From the NCBI GenBank assembly GCA_002189035.1, contig NEEC01000009.1, positions 3,162,001 to 3,226,000 of the forward strand: 64,000 bases of DNA. Direction: 5' to 3'. This document shows positions 21,016 through 32,461 of this stretch, piece after piece. Source of the stretch: Utricularia gibba. Lineage: Eukaryota > Streptophyta > Magnoliopsida > Lamiales > Lentibulariaceae. Positions within the stretch are counted from its first letter, which is position 1. Every line of letters begins with the position of its first letter. Made by a program: the position numbers and the translations under genes. The notes under the pieces are model-generated. The model saw nothing but the letters and a program-made list of their open reading frames with translations, had not been told where the DNA came from and made no database searches.

Positions 21016-22689
21016 TCTTCAAGAAATCCCACCCTACCGCAACAACAGAAAACAAAATTCGATTCCTTACGAAGTAGCAAACAAGATCTTATCGTTCCTA
21101 ATTCATTTTCTTGAAAATTGGGGCACTCAGACAAAACTTAGCAACCCACATTGCTCGATCCGTTTGCAATTACAGAAAAACAAAACTTCGGGAAGGCAGA
21201 AAAAAATAGAATCTTGAAAGGTCTAACCGGAAATCTGAAGTTTGAGTGCAGCTAATAACCATGAGGCACCGACAAAACGGCCCGTAGCTTAAATGGGACT
21301 TTACTGGCAGTAACCCGGATAGCGCCGACACAATTTCACTGCGTCAAACTTTTATCCATTCGAACCCAAATTTGATGTGTGCATAGAACCAAGATCGGAA
21401 CTTCAGATTTCAACCATTTTCTAAGTTTCCCCTCATGTTTGGTGCACCATCACTGGAACTTCCGGTGACTGATTGATTAGGTGCTAAATCATTGCTTGGA
21501 AAATAAACAGAGCAGCCAAGAAGACAATGAGCTGGGGACAGGGGAGGTCAGACCCAAATCCTTCTCAATTGGAAATTGGGCTTTCTTGTTTAGGGCCTGG
21601 CCGCTTTATGGGCTTTAAAGGCCTGTTACTTTCACGAAGTGGGTCCCACAGCGGGGATTAATTTTCACGACACTGATGTCAAAACCCCCGCCCCTTTCAC
21701 AATTATGGAAATGCAGCTACCGAATTTACCCTCATCGTAATATAAAATTTTACCTTCTTTTCTAAAAAAAAAGCACATGTTGTATGACCGTGACGCATTA
21801 TTCGAATTTACTGTTTTACTTATAAAAGTCTTGTTTTTACAGTATTAAAAAAATATATAACTTTTACCAAATTAAAAACGAGGTCGTTTGGACGGGCTCA
21901 CGGTAAACGCAGTGGTCCTTGCCGCACAAAATTACATCTTTCGAGTTCAAATCAAACGGCTTCTCGAAAAAATTTCCTCTCTCCCTGTCGCCTTGACTCC
22001 TCTCCTCGCAACGGTTATTCCTCGGCGCCGCTTCTTTCGGAACCCCATCGTTCTACAACAGACGCACTCATTCGCAGCGGCGCTTCACCAACGCTCAATT
22101 CACTTTTATCTGCTTTTCCAAGAATCATACCGTTATCTTATCCTTCACATTACAGCCACTTTTCACTTTTGCCACATTGCTCTGGAATCCGAGGTGATTA
22201 CTGTAACAACAAGAAAACATCACTCTTTTCTGTAATTTTATTGTGCTTTTTTTGAAGCCTAGATGTAATGTTGTTGAGTCTAACAAATTCCGAGGATCTT
22301 CGCATTTGTGGTTCTTTTTAGTTCACCTTGGATCTGGCTTGTTTTAGTAGATGGATTGGAGTTTGCTTTTGCTGGAAATTATCATCTTTCTTTGAATACA
22401 TGAGGTCAGAACAAGATCGCTTGCATTTGCAGATGGGAGGCTTGTAATCGTCATTCTGTTATGATGTCCATACATTTTGTCTTCATTGTGTGATATCATG
22501 TTACAGACTGTCACCATTCTGTTTCTGATGGTTTCTGTTTAGTATTAGACATAATGCCTGCTGAAGTATGATTTTTTTTTTTTTTTGATGAGCAGTGGAG
22601 TTTTTCATCTTTGTCCACTCGGTGGCTTGACTGTAAGAAACTATTGGTTTTCATTAGATATTTTAATTTGTTCTGTGGCAGGTTCCAAA
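21016..22689. other. Divergent region: GH9-C promoter and 5' UTR/intron of the HVA22-like gene
   Basis: It separates two genes pointing away from each other. About 21890-22250 is a plausible 5' UTR exon of the rightward gene, followed by T-rich intron-like sequence to 22690. No protein-coding signal recognised. Confidence 0.45.
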
Positions 22690-24037
22690 ATGATTGGGTC
22701 CTTCATAACGCGAGCACTCTTGTATGCCTCACTCTCTCTTGTCGATGTGCTACTTGAGGTTCTGTTTACATTGTTTGATAAGTTCCTGTTTCTATTTTTG
22801 TGAATTTTGTGATGCAGATTGGTTTTTGGTTATGCATTCCCTGCTTACGAATGCTATAAATCTGTTGAACTGAATAAGCCTGATATTCAGCAACTTCGAT
22901 TTTGGTGCCAGTACTGGTATGCTTCATATGCAATCTTTCTGTGTGTCTGAGGCTTTACTTCCATGTGTTAACAGCATCAGTCATTCTTGAATCTCAGGAT
23001 TCTTATGGCCGGAATGTCAATCTGTGAAAGGATAAGTGATGTTTTCATTGGCTGGTGAGGATTAGTGTACTTCTTATTACTGTTTCGTTCCCTTTGGAAC
23101 ACGTTTTCGGAGCTTACGTGGATTTTTCTTTTCTGCATGAAGGATCCCAATGTATGGCGAAGCCAAGTTAGTTTTTGTCATATATTTGTGGTTCCCTCAA
23201 ACAAAGGTACCATATCGGCCAATATCGTTTTGTTCTAGTTGTGCTAGGTTTTGTTCAGTGTATGACCTGTCTGATAATTTAATTCCAGGGAACGACGTAT
23301 GTTTATGACTCCTTCTTTAGGCCATATTTAGCGAAACACGAAATGGAAATTGATCACAGCTTGTTAGAACTTAGGACAAGAGCTGGAGATATGGCCGTTT
23401 TATACTCACAAAAGGCAGCAAACTACCTCCAAACTAGATTTTTTGACATTTTTCTGTACATTGCATCACAATCATCGCCTAAAAGATCTGATCAGGTACA
23501 TTCCTTTTCGAGGTCTTGTCTTAACATCTTCTGTTTAGTTAATTCACATTATACACAGGTTTCAAGTGAAGTTGATGATAGTATTTTTATAGTGCATATG
23601 TGTTTTGTTTTGTAACGATGCAGTCAAACAAGCAGGCTACTGATAACGAGAAACACCCTACTGCACTAACTGTGAAATCAGCTACTGGAGGAGATGAACC
23701 GGAGGAACCACCTTCCTCTCCCTCCGCCAGCATATCTTCAGAGAACCAAGCGGAAGTAAAAGAAAAAACTGAATCTTCGGAAACCCAAAAGGCATCTCAA
23801 GCCCTGGCTTCTGTTCCTTCTTCTCCGCCCCCAAGTGATGCAAATCCTGCACAACAAGCTCCCGCACAGAGCATCAAAGCATTGGATTCTGAAGAAGAGC
23901 AAGTGAAGAAGATCGACTGCGGTTCGGCACCATCTAAAGGAAGCACCGAGATGACTCTGCTCGATGCTATATTAGCAGAATCGGGGAGGGTGACCAGGGC
24001 AAAAACAAGGAAACTTCGTGGTTCGTCTAGCAAGTAA
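22690..24037 (+). CDS. HVA22-like protein (HVA22i/j type, TB2/DP1 family)
   Basis: Reticulon-like ER-shaping membrane protein family (Yop1/REEP/DP1); HVA22 genes are often ABA and stress responsive. Six exons: 22690-22721, 22818-22916, 22998-23054, 23143-23206, 23289-23495 and 23624-24037; 290 residues. The TB2/DP1 domain fills the first half: MIGSFITRALL, FGYAFPAYECYKSVELN, LRFWCQYWILMAGMSICERI, WIPMYGEAKLVFVIYLWFPQ and GTTYVYDSFFRPYLAKHE. The acidic, Ser/Pro-rich tail (about residues 155-290) is disordered and ends basic (RVTRAKTRKLRGSSSK), like Arabidopsis HVA22i. Phases are consistent; intact. Confidence 0.93.
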
Positions 24038-25557
24038 GGTGCGTGCTTGTCTCCTTCCCTGCAGTCTAGTAACCCCTTAAAAGACCCTGTAACGTGTTAG
24101 GATCGTACATATGCTTCATTCCCGCCACCTGAATGATATATAACTGGATGATTGAAAATGATGATCGAATTTCAAACCCGGCAGCTACTGAAATCCACCG
24201 GTTGGACCGGTTTGTATGTATGTATGTATTGTGCATTAATAATGTTGGTCATGTGCGGTAGGCATGTTGATTATTCACTCTAACATGGGCAGGGCAGGGC
24301 AGGACAGGACAGGACAGACGCATACTGATGCATGCATTTGGTTAAAGCCTTTTTGGCCTTTTGATCTTTTGGTGGGTGTGGCTTGGGAATCTCTACAAGT
24401 CCGCTCACCTCCTCCACTCCCTTGCCCACAACTCTTCTTCATTCATTGCAATGCATACATTTGAAAAATGGACATGAAAAGTGCATGCGCATGTTTTTTG
24501 TATATAAAATTAGCGTGAGTGGGGTGTGAAAGGAGGAGGAGGGAGCGGAGCGGAGCGGCGGGGTAGGAGTCGCGGTCTTGAATGCTGCCCACCCACTCCT
24601 CAACCCACCGTCGCTGTCACATTTCATCACCCCATATGCCTTTGCTCGAGCCTTTAAAACTCAATTGGGCGCTTCATTCCATTCCATTCCATTCCCCTGC
24701 AAACACAAACAAATAAAAAACTAGTCATTTCAATGAATGAGATGGCGGATGGATGGATGGATACAAAGCGAGTAATGGAGTGTTTTTCTTGGCTGTGGCG
24801 ACCTTCACGCCAAAAGTTGGTTTCCTATCTCTGTAGTGGTTAGCTAGTGAACAAGATCAAGGGAATAAATTGCTCAAAAAATCCCTTCTTCTTCTCTCTC
24901 TCTCTCTCCTTCCCCTTTCCCCTCTGTATTAATTTGTTGCTTCTGACATGGAGAAATGCGCACGAACAAAACCCTAAACAAAACCATAATCGAATTGTCG
25001 GCTTCATTGGTGTGTATGGTTGAGGGGAAGGATGGAAATGAGTCTTTCCCATGCCTTTTGAGTCCCCACGTCCCTACGAACATTCACTCCTATCTCCTAT
25101 GTCGTCCCAACCATCTTATTAATTAGCCCTTTGAGTTATTTATGAAACATTAACAACGCCTACAAAATACAGATCTGATGAATAGGGCTTCGAAGACTGT
25201 GTAATGAGAGTGGATTTGGTTAGGAACGATGATGTGTTACAATCAGCGTATAATGACAAGAAGGAAACAAGGAAAATGGGACATGAAGTAGTAGAATGGT
25301 TGAGAGCATGATGATGATGTCGACCAGACACCTTGTAATCACCCCTACTACTACCCCATAACCCAACAAAAGAAAGAAAGAAAGAAAGAAAGAAAGAAAA
25401 TATTTTGTTTGTTGCTACAGTCGCCCCAACTGGAAAGAGAAGACAAAGCTCAAAAGTTTAAATCCCTCTTTGCTTGCACCCCCACTTTCTCTCTCTCTCT
25501 CACTCTCTGCTGTCTGAACTTCGTCTTCCTCTTGCTCTTGCTCCTGAGCTTGTTTTC
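24038..25557. repeat. Promoter-side region packed with different microsatellites
   Basis: This gene-free 1.5 kb holds at least seven unrelated short tandem repeats: TGTA (24213-24229), GGGCA/GGACA (24287-24319), GAGCG (24542-24558), CATTC (24674-24696), GGAT (about 24747-24762), CT (24893-24909) and GAAA about seven units (25371-25400), plus CT at 25492-25502. It includes the 3' flank of the HVA22-like gene and the upstream region of the zinc-finger gene. Confidence 0.75.
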
Positions 25558-27083
25558 ATGGCGTTTGTTGCCCCGAAAAAGAATAAGAAGCCGAAGAAGG
25601 GGCCTTCGTCGTCCTCCTCGGCTACCTCTTCTTCTTCTTCATGGGACCAAATCAAGAACATCTTGAGCTGCAAGCAAATGGAGGTCTCAGAAATCCACCA
25701 TCCCAAGAGCATCAGGCTCCACAACCCCATCTACTCTTCCTGCTCCGACATCTGCGCTTTCCACGACGTTGTCCACGGCAACACTCGCGTCGTCCACCGC
25801 GCCGATGAGCCGGACCCCACCACCCCGAGTCAAGAAACGCGGCTCATCGCCAAAGAGAGCGCCCGGACCCGGTCCGTCAGCTCCAGATCCTCCGTCTACT
25901 CCGTCTCCGGATACTCCCACCGGAGCATGCAGCTCCGCAAACTCTCCGGCTGTTACGAGTGCCGCGCCGTCGTCGACGCCAGCAGGTAACTCACAAACAC
26001 TGTTACCAACCAAGCTCCGTATCTGAACCCCCTTTCGAAAATCGATTCCGCAGGTATCCCATCCCCAGAGCAAGCATCTGCGTCTGCTCCCAATGTGGAG
26101 AGGTCTTCCCCAAAATCGAAAGCTTAGAGCATCATCAAGCAGTCAAGCACGCAGGTCTCCATTCCTCTCCTGCTCCCATTTTTCTTAATTTTTAAATTTA
26201 TAATAAAAAAATTAGCTATTAATCACATTAAAATATTTTAATTTGCAAAATTTCATTTGATTTCAAATGAAATATGGGCATTGATCATTTAACAAGAAAT
26301 GAGGGAGAGGGCAAAAGAAAAAAGGGGGAGGCATTGAATTTCCACAGCTGGCTAATTTAATTGAAGGTCAGGCGTGGCGACACGTGGGGAGGGATGATTG
26401 GAGCTTTTGATTATTTTATTTAATATTATACCTCTGCAGTTTCTGAGCTGGGCCCAGAGGATTCGAGCCGTAACATAGTGGAAATAATATTCAAATCGAG
26501 CTGGGTAAAGAGGGACCACCCTATCTGCAAGATCGAACGGATATTGAAGGTTCACAACACGCAGCGGACGATCCAACGGTTCGAGGATTACAGGGACACC
26601 GTCAAGATACGCGCCACCGCGGGAGCCAAGAAGAACGCGCGATGCGCCGCCGACGGGAATGAGCTGCTCCGATTCCACGCCGCCACACTCGCGTGCTCGC
26701 TTGGCGCAAGGGGATCGTCTAGCCTCTGCGGCACCGGCCCCGCCTGCGGCGTCTGTACGGTCATCCGGCATGGGTTTCAGGGGAACAAGATAATTGGGGT
26801 TCGGACCACCGCGAGCAGCGGTCGGGCGCACGACTGCCTCGGCGGGACGCAGACGCGGCGAGCGATGCTGGTCTGTCGAGTGATCGCTGGGAGAGTGAAG
26901 CGCGTGGCGGATGACGCACCTGCTGATGAAGAACCCTCCGGCGCCGGGGGCGCGGTCGGTGGAACGTACGATTCGATCGCGAGCGTCGCCGGTGTTTACT
27001 CTGATCTTGAGGAGCTGTACGTGTTCAGTTCAAGGGCAATCTTGCCCTGCTTTGTCGTGATTTACAAAGTGATTGAATCTTAG
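25558..27083 (+). CDS. C2H2 zinc-finger protein with C-terminal ADP-ribosylation-like fold (At1g75710-type)
   Basis: Plant-specific family with one C2H2 finger, of unknown biochemical role; some members are annotated with a PARP-like (ADP-ribosylation) fold. Exons 25558-25985, 26054-26154 and 26440-27083; phases 2 and 1 fit. The start MAFVAPKKNKKPKKG is a basic, likely nuclear targeting segment, followed by a Ser-rich stretch and SWDQIKNILSCKQMEVSEIH. The finger is CSQCGEVFPKIESLEHHQAVKH (C-x2-C...H-x4-H). The C-terminal part includes EIIFKSSWVKRD, RILKVHNTQRTIQRFEDYRD, GTGPACGVCTVIRHGF and a conserved-looking Cys/His cluster. About 390 residues. Confidence 0.85.
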
Positions 27084-27494
27084 TCCCTTTGTTGACTGTC
27101 TTTTTGTAATGAATAACTCTTCGTTCATTTTCACTGCAAAACTTGGTTGACACGGTTCATAATGAATAACTCCCTCCGATCGACCGGAGATTGTTCATCT
27201 CCGGGAGAGGTCAAAGTGAGTTACTGGACTGACAATGCATTTCGGCTCGCTAGTACAACGGCTTTCCATGTGGTCCAAGCAGCCAACCCCTCTTTTGGGT
27301 TATTCCGGAGCCCTGGTTTCTTACTTTTCTGTAGACATACTTGGGCTTCGGTGTTGGGCTTGGCGAGTTTTCTTTATGGTTTCGGGTGCGTTCACAATTT
27401 CTCTTCTTTTCCCCGTGTATCTCACCCAACAACCGCAATTTGGATTGTCGTGGAGCGATTCAGATTTGATTTGGGAATCCTCATCTCGTCGATA
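27084..27494. other. Short intergenic region and 5' UTR of AP-2 sigma
   Basis: 411 bases between two same-strand genes. It contains the 5' leader of the adaptor gene. A long forward frame crossing it (27147-27788) reads through introns and has no family features. Confidence 0.5.
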
Positions 27495-28408
27495 ATGGTA
27501 AGCCGTCTGCTATGTTCTCCTCGATTTCTTAGCTATCACCTTCGATTCTCACGATGGATTTGCTTCAATTTGGGGTTTCTGATGCCGCAGATCAGATTCA
27601 TACTGTTGCAGAACAGGCAGGGTAAAACTCGCCTCGCTAAATACTACATTCCTCTGGAGGAATCCGAGAAGCATAAAGTCGAGTACGAGGTAAATTTTTA
27701 TTTGTTCGGCTTCCCTGTTCGATCGCGTAGTCTCGGAAAATTTCAAACTGGTCCGGCTGCTTCAGGTTCATCGTTTGGTTGTCAATAGAGATCCCAAATT
27801 CACCAACTTCGTTGAGGTGATCTTGCCATCACATTTTTTGTGCCCCCCCCCCCTAATCAATTCCTCCCGTAAACTGTGTTGTTTCTTTTGGTAAATGCGT
27901 TTAGCAAGATTTTCGTATCCGTCTCACAGTTGCTTCGATCTTACGTTCATTGTTTGCAGTTTCGAACCCACAAAGTTATCTACAGGCGGTATGCGGGTTT
28001 ATTCTTCTCACTGTGTGTAGACATCACTGACAACGAACTGGCCTATTTGGAGAGCATACACTTGTTCGTAGAGATACTCGATCATTTCTTCAGCAACGTG
28101 TGCGAGCTGGATTTGGTCTTCAATTTCCACAAGGTTTGCTTCTGATAAATGCATCTCCGTCATAGAAACTCGCCGTGTGAAGATTTTCATGGCATCTGAT
28201 GATTCTTCTGTATTGGGTTTTTTGTCAAAGGTTTATCTGATATTGGATGAGTTCATTCTTGCTGGTGAGTTGCAAGAGACCAGCAAAAAGGTAATCTGAG
28301 GTTACCCCCCTCCTGTTTCTGCATTTCCGAACTAATGACTGAAATGTGCTGTTGTGGATGCATCAGGCGATCATCGAGAGAATGGGAGAGCTGGAGAAGC
28401 AGGAGTAG
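27495..28408 (+). CDS. AP2S: AP-2 complex subunit sigma (clathrin adaptor small chain)
   Basis: Small subunit of the AP-2 adaptor in clathrin-mediated endocytosis at the plasma membrane. Coding exons 27495-27497 (only the start ATG), 27591-27689, 27766-27816, 27960-28133, 28231-28290 and 28367-28408, all phase 0, total 142 residues, exactly the family length. The start is fixed by ATG|GTAAGC spliced to [20 protein letters not shown]. Other blocks are [73 protein letters not shown] and the end [12 protein letters not shown]. Fully intact, with no unusual residues. Confidence 0.97.
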
Positions 28409-28625
28409 GAGCATCAGATCACACCATTGTTGTAGTTCATTGACTTTCCTGCATCTTTCTGCAGCTGCGTTGTTAGAGGGTGAACAAGTGTTCAAAAGAC
28501 TACAGGATCATCATCTATGCGCTATGTCTTGATTACTATTGACATCTACAAAGCACCCTTCTTTTCAAAAAGTGATAAAACAAAGGCGTTGCCCTGCAGT
28601 TGATCCGGTGAAAACTGATGGGTGG

Positions 28626-29015
28626 TTAGAAGAACCGGAAACCTGACTGGAACGAGGGCTGGTAGTGAACCATGATCAGCAGCAGCAGTAACACTAGAAA
28701 CGGAGGTACAGCCGTGCTCCAGTTCTCGGCGGGTGTCTCTTGCTGCTCCGGCGGCACTACCGCGTTGTTCTGGACGTAGCTTCGGGCCAGCGCCACCGCG
28801 TTGGATAGCAGAATCACCACCATCGGCAACAGGATGAGACCGATCTTGAATCCGGTCTTCTTGCTCTCCACCCGCTCTTCCAATTCGCCGGAGGATTCTA
28901 AGTACAACAAAGTTATCACCAGCACGCAGAAGACGACCAGCGGCAGCGGCGGCGGCGATATGGTCTCGTCTCTCCAGCTTACCCCGGGCCTTCTTCCTGC
29001 TAAGAACCACACCAT
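28626..29015 (-). CDS. Small multi-pass membrane protein of unknown function
   Basis: Intronless frame of 129 residues starting MVWFLAGRRPGVSWRDETIS. It has three hydrophobic stretches: LPLVVFCVLVITLLYL (about 25-40), IGLILLPMVVILLSNAVALA (about 57-76) and FLVLLLLLIMVHY (about 106-118). The middle has a hydrophilic Glu/Lys loop (GELEERVESKKTG). The layout and opening motif recall uncharacterised plant transmembrane proteins of about 130 residues, but I cannot name the family with certainty. Convergent with AP-2 sigma. Confidence 0.75.
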   Translation of the reverse strand: MVWFLAGRRPGVSWRDETISPPPLPLVVFCVLVITLLYLESSGELEERVESKKTGFKIGLILLPMVVILLSNAVALARSYVQNNAVVPPEQQETPAENWSTAVPPFLVLLLLLIMVHYQPSFQSGFRFF

Positions 29016-29450
29016 TTGTCTTCGTGGAGTTGGAACGCTTCCTGTCTGCTTGGTACGTAGTGAGTGTTAAAGCTTCAGCATGTGCGACGAGGGAACTGCG
29101 AATAACGGCTGCTTAAAGGGAACTTGGCGTGAATGTCTCCGGAAACCTCCAGATTCCGAATGGTGGCTTTCAGGTGAAACGTGTCGGTGCCTTAAAGAGA
29201 CACGTGTGGGGAAAAAGAAAAGTAAATAAAGTCAAATTTTTATAGTGGGCAGGCCCAAATACTTGGAGCGGACTCATAGGCTGAAGCCCAAATGTTGTTA
29301 TTGGCCGTTACTTTACATGGCCATGATTCGGCAAGGGATGGCCCAGGTATGTGTGCCCTTTTGCATTCATATTGCTCGTCTTTCCAAAACTTCTCTTGCT
29401 CCCAGGTTTCGCACTTCTTTTCTTTTTGAATTCGATTCAGCTGCTAAGGG
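29016..29450. promoter_or_regulatory. Short divergent promoter region
   Basis: 435 bases between the start of the small membrane protein (leftward) and the Lys-rich protein (rightward). No clear motif recognised. Confidence 0.45.
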
Positions 29451-30770
29451 ATGTCACGCCTGGGCGCGACAAGGGTGAAGGAGGAGGTTTCCGACCCAGA
29501 CGAGGAAGATGGCAAGAGCATTGCGTCGGTTTTCGATAAGAAGAAACAGAAGCCAGCGAACAAACATGTCGACCCGAAATCGCATTCCGGAGCCAAAATG
29601 CTATCGAACGGAGTGAAAAGGGAGGAAGATGGTGAGGAATCCACCCCAAAGAAGTTCGCAATCAAGACTGTTGTTACTGTAAGGGCTTCAGATTCTTTTT
29701 ATTTTGTTTTTTGCTATGGTGAGGCCACTATTTGATTCGTTGATGAGATTCAGAATAAAAAAGTGGTAAGATCGAAACTAGTGAAGGAAGAAGTGGTGGT
29801 GACCAAACAAGTGAAGAAAGAAGGACATGGTGAGGAGACTAAGGATGTTAAGAAAAGGGAGAGAAAAGTTTATGCGTTGCCTGGCCAGAAAAGGGACCCC
29901 CCTGAGGAGGTTAAATTCTTGGGTTTGCGTACAGCATTTCGGTTTCGTTTCAGATCTTTCTGACTGCATTACCTTCTTTTGTATAAATTCAATTCAGAGA
30001 GATCCACTGAGGATTTTCTATGAGACCCTGCACCAGCAATTACCAAGCAGTGAGATGGCAGCCATATGGTGGGAATTTTCTCATTGCCATATTTCTATTC
30101 ATTACCTACAGAACTAAATCATGGGCTATTGGTTCTTGATCTTCGCATGTTGCCTGTTCCCTCCTTGCGGAAAATGTGATAACCTATCAGTCGTGGCTAA
30201 GGATTTTTGAATCCATCTTTTATGCTGGTGTATGCTTAGAAAATCTGTGATTCAATGTATATGACTTGGAGGAAACTAAACTGAGTTGGCTTTGCGTCGT
30301 GTTGCCCCTGTTATGATATTATTCATGAACCTTATGCCTGTGATACACATATTCGTCTATCATGTCTCTGCAAGTAAAATAATTCTCCCTCCCTCTGTCT
30401 TCTGCGGGTGTTTATAATTCATTTCATGAATCTTCTATTTTGTACTTGTCTGCTGATACCACTGTACTGCAGGATGATGGAGTCGGGATTGCTCCCCTTC
30501 GAAGAGGCTCGGAAAGTTTATGAGCGGAAACAGAATAAGCCCCAAAAGCTTAATTCGCCTTCGGCAACTGTTGAAAAGAGGAAGCAGTGCAGCAGCGTTA
30601 CAAAGAAATCTGTTGAGCCCACGCGCAAAACAATCACTGTGGACTCGAAAACAGAAGCATCCAGCACCCAATCAAGGAAACGAAAGAGCAAAGAGGAGTT
30701 GTCTGAGGAGGAGGACGACGATGACTTCTTTCTGAGTGCAAGGAAACCCAAGAAATCGAGAGCCTCCTGA
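29451..30770 (+). CDS. Lys/Glu-rich, probably nuclear protein of unknown function
   Basis: Four exons 29451-29678, 29754-29909, 29998-30068 and 30473-30770 give 250 residues with consistent phases. The N-terminus is acidic and basic by turns (RVKEEVSDPDEEDGKSIASV), followed by Lys-rich repeats. The only compact conserved-looking block spans the exon 3-4 junction: DPLRIFYETLHQQLPSSEMA then IWMMESGLLPFEEARKVYER. I recall similar blocks in uncharacterised plant nuclear proteins. The C-terminus is again basic/acidic and ends ARKPKKSRAS, likely a nuclear localisation signal. No enzymatic motif is visible. Confidence 0.8.
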
Positions 30771-31729
30771 TCCATTTGCATGCGTTTCTGTCATTCCATC
30801 CCCATATTCTTCTACTTGTTTATGGTTTCCAGTTTGTTCGCAACGCGTAATCTGAAAGTGTTGTATGACGGGATTGGAGCTTGGGATGTCTTTGCGCTGC
30901 GCGATTCCGAGTAAATCAACCGGGTATGTCGTGTGCCACATCGAATTTCAAGTATTTTAATGGCATCTTGCGCTTGTTCCTTCCCGCTCGTCTTATCAGA
31001 TCTGTCACCGGGTTGCCGTACAGCAGACACCTGCCCCTTCACAGCGGTAAGAAAAAAAAAAGTCTATCTTATCTTCTCTTCCCTTCCCTTCCCCCTGCGC
31101 GGTGAAAAGCAAAAGCAGTCACCCTGAAGACGAAACTTCCAGAGCAAAGTGAATCTACGTGCCATAGACAGGTTGCATAAATTCGGGTAAAAGCACCTGA
31201 TTCACCTGCTTTTTATATGGTAAAATGGGTGGATGAATTATCTTTTACTATTATATTATGACCGACTCACGATTTACCAGCACGATGAGAGATCACATCT
31301 TCTCCCAGAGTACTGCTCCCTGATAAAACAACCAGTTGAGAATCGCGTTGTCGTGGAAGCCTGCTGCAGTTGTTCCGCCAGCCACACAGTGGTCATCATG
31401 CAGCGACATGGGCCAGACCAGGACCCGCCCGACCCATCAGACAACCAACCCGTCCCATCATCACTCGGAGCTCCCATAGATGAACGTTTCACTTCTTGTA
31501 CTGCTACTGTTGCTAAATGGGGTATCCCCCATGACAGTTTACCAATGCTTAAAATTGCATACCCGCTTACTTTGTTTCTATTTAGGTCTTTTGCAATGGG
31601 TTCTAGTTCCTGAAGAGTGTGCTGGGGGAGCATTCCGCTTGCACAACACAATTCATTAGATGGTATATTACACGCGAGTTTAAACATAGCGCATCAGCGG
31701 AAGAAAGGAAGTATGACAAAAGAACAAGT
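30771..31729. other. Intergenic region, convergent
   Basis: It holds the 3' UTR of the Lys-rich gene and the 3' flank of the bZIP gene. A 137-codon minus-strand frame at 31274-31687 has irregular composition and no recognisable motif; I do not call it. Confidence 0.4.
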
Positions 31730-32461
31730 TCAGAGGGGGGCTGAGGCGGCTCTCTGGAACTGGGGCTGGCTCTTTTTCTTCAGATAAGAAGGGACCTGCT
31801 CCTCATCAGAGACCTACATGTTGAAACCGATGAGAAAAAACTGATGTGTTCGAAACAGCAAGATTTTAGGGTTGCCTGATCCATAACGTGTTGTTACCTG
31901 AGATGTTTCCTTCTTTTCGTCCGCATTCCCAATCTCCAGCTGCTTCTTCAACTGATTGTTCTCTTTCACGAGACGCGCAACTTCTCGCTCCAATTCAGAA
32001 GTGTAAGCTTGCTTCCGAGCCCGGGACCGCACCGCAGACTCCCTGTTCTTCATCAACCGAAGCTTCTTCTTCGAAGTCTCTTCTTCGTGTTGAGAATGAG
32101 GAGGAGCAAGGACTGGCACTGCTGTCAACCCACTGCCACTGCTACTAGTTCCACCATCCATCCCCGCAACCGTCGCTTCCGGCAGCAGAGGATGTGTATC
32201 AGTGGAGCTGGAAGCACAAAGTGGTGGACCCGAAAACGGGTGTCGGTTTCGGGGACACTGGTGCACAGACCCCAGAAGGCGTAGCCCGGATAGGTTCCGC
32301 GGGGCTGAAGCGATGGCCGTGACAGAGGAAGAGGAGGGAGTGTAGGGCAGAGAAGAAAGGCTGAGCTCCGCCCAGTCCTCCTCCGCATCGAAACGGACGA
32401 CATCGACGCACGTTGCTGCTGCAAAGTGTATGCTCCCCAGCCCCCCTCCCCTTCCCTCCAC
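31730..32461 (-). CDS. FD-like bZIP transcription factor (group A)
   Basis: FD proteins bind DNA and, through 14-3-3 proteins, the florigen FT/TFL1 class to switch on floral identity genes. Two exons, 32461-31898 and 31813-31730, phase 0, 215 residues. The basic region is RLMKNRESAVRSRARKQAYT (N-x7-R), continuing into a leucine zipper ELEREVARLVKENNQLKKQL. The protein ends QFQRAASAPL, a match to the C-terminal R-x-x-S-A-P motif of FD proteins whose Ser/Thr is phosphorylated for 14-3-3 binding. It is short for the family, and the N-terminal half is not conserved with anything I recognise, so it may be FD or the related FDP/bZIP27. Intact. Confidence 0.88.

Noticed and set aside
25371-25400. 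CRISPR-like array or other prokaryotic repeat
   Set aside because: It is a simple GAAA microsatellite; the window is clearly plant nuclear DNA.
27147-27788. 213-codon forward frame overlapping the start of the AP-2 sigma gene
   Set aside because: It reads through two AP-2 sigma introns in part and has no family features; the spliced model gives an exact 142-residue AP-2 sigma.
31274-31687. 137-codon minus-strand frame downstream of the bZIP gene
   Set aside because: Irregular composition, no recognised motif, sits in 3' flanking sequence.
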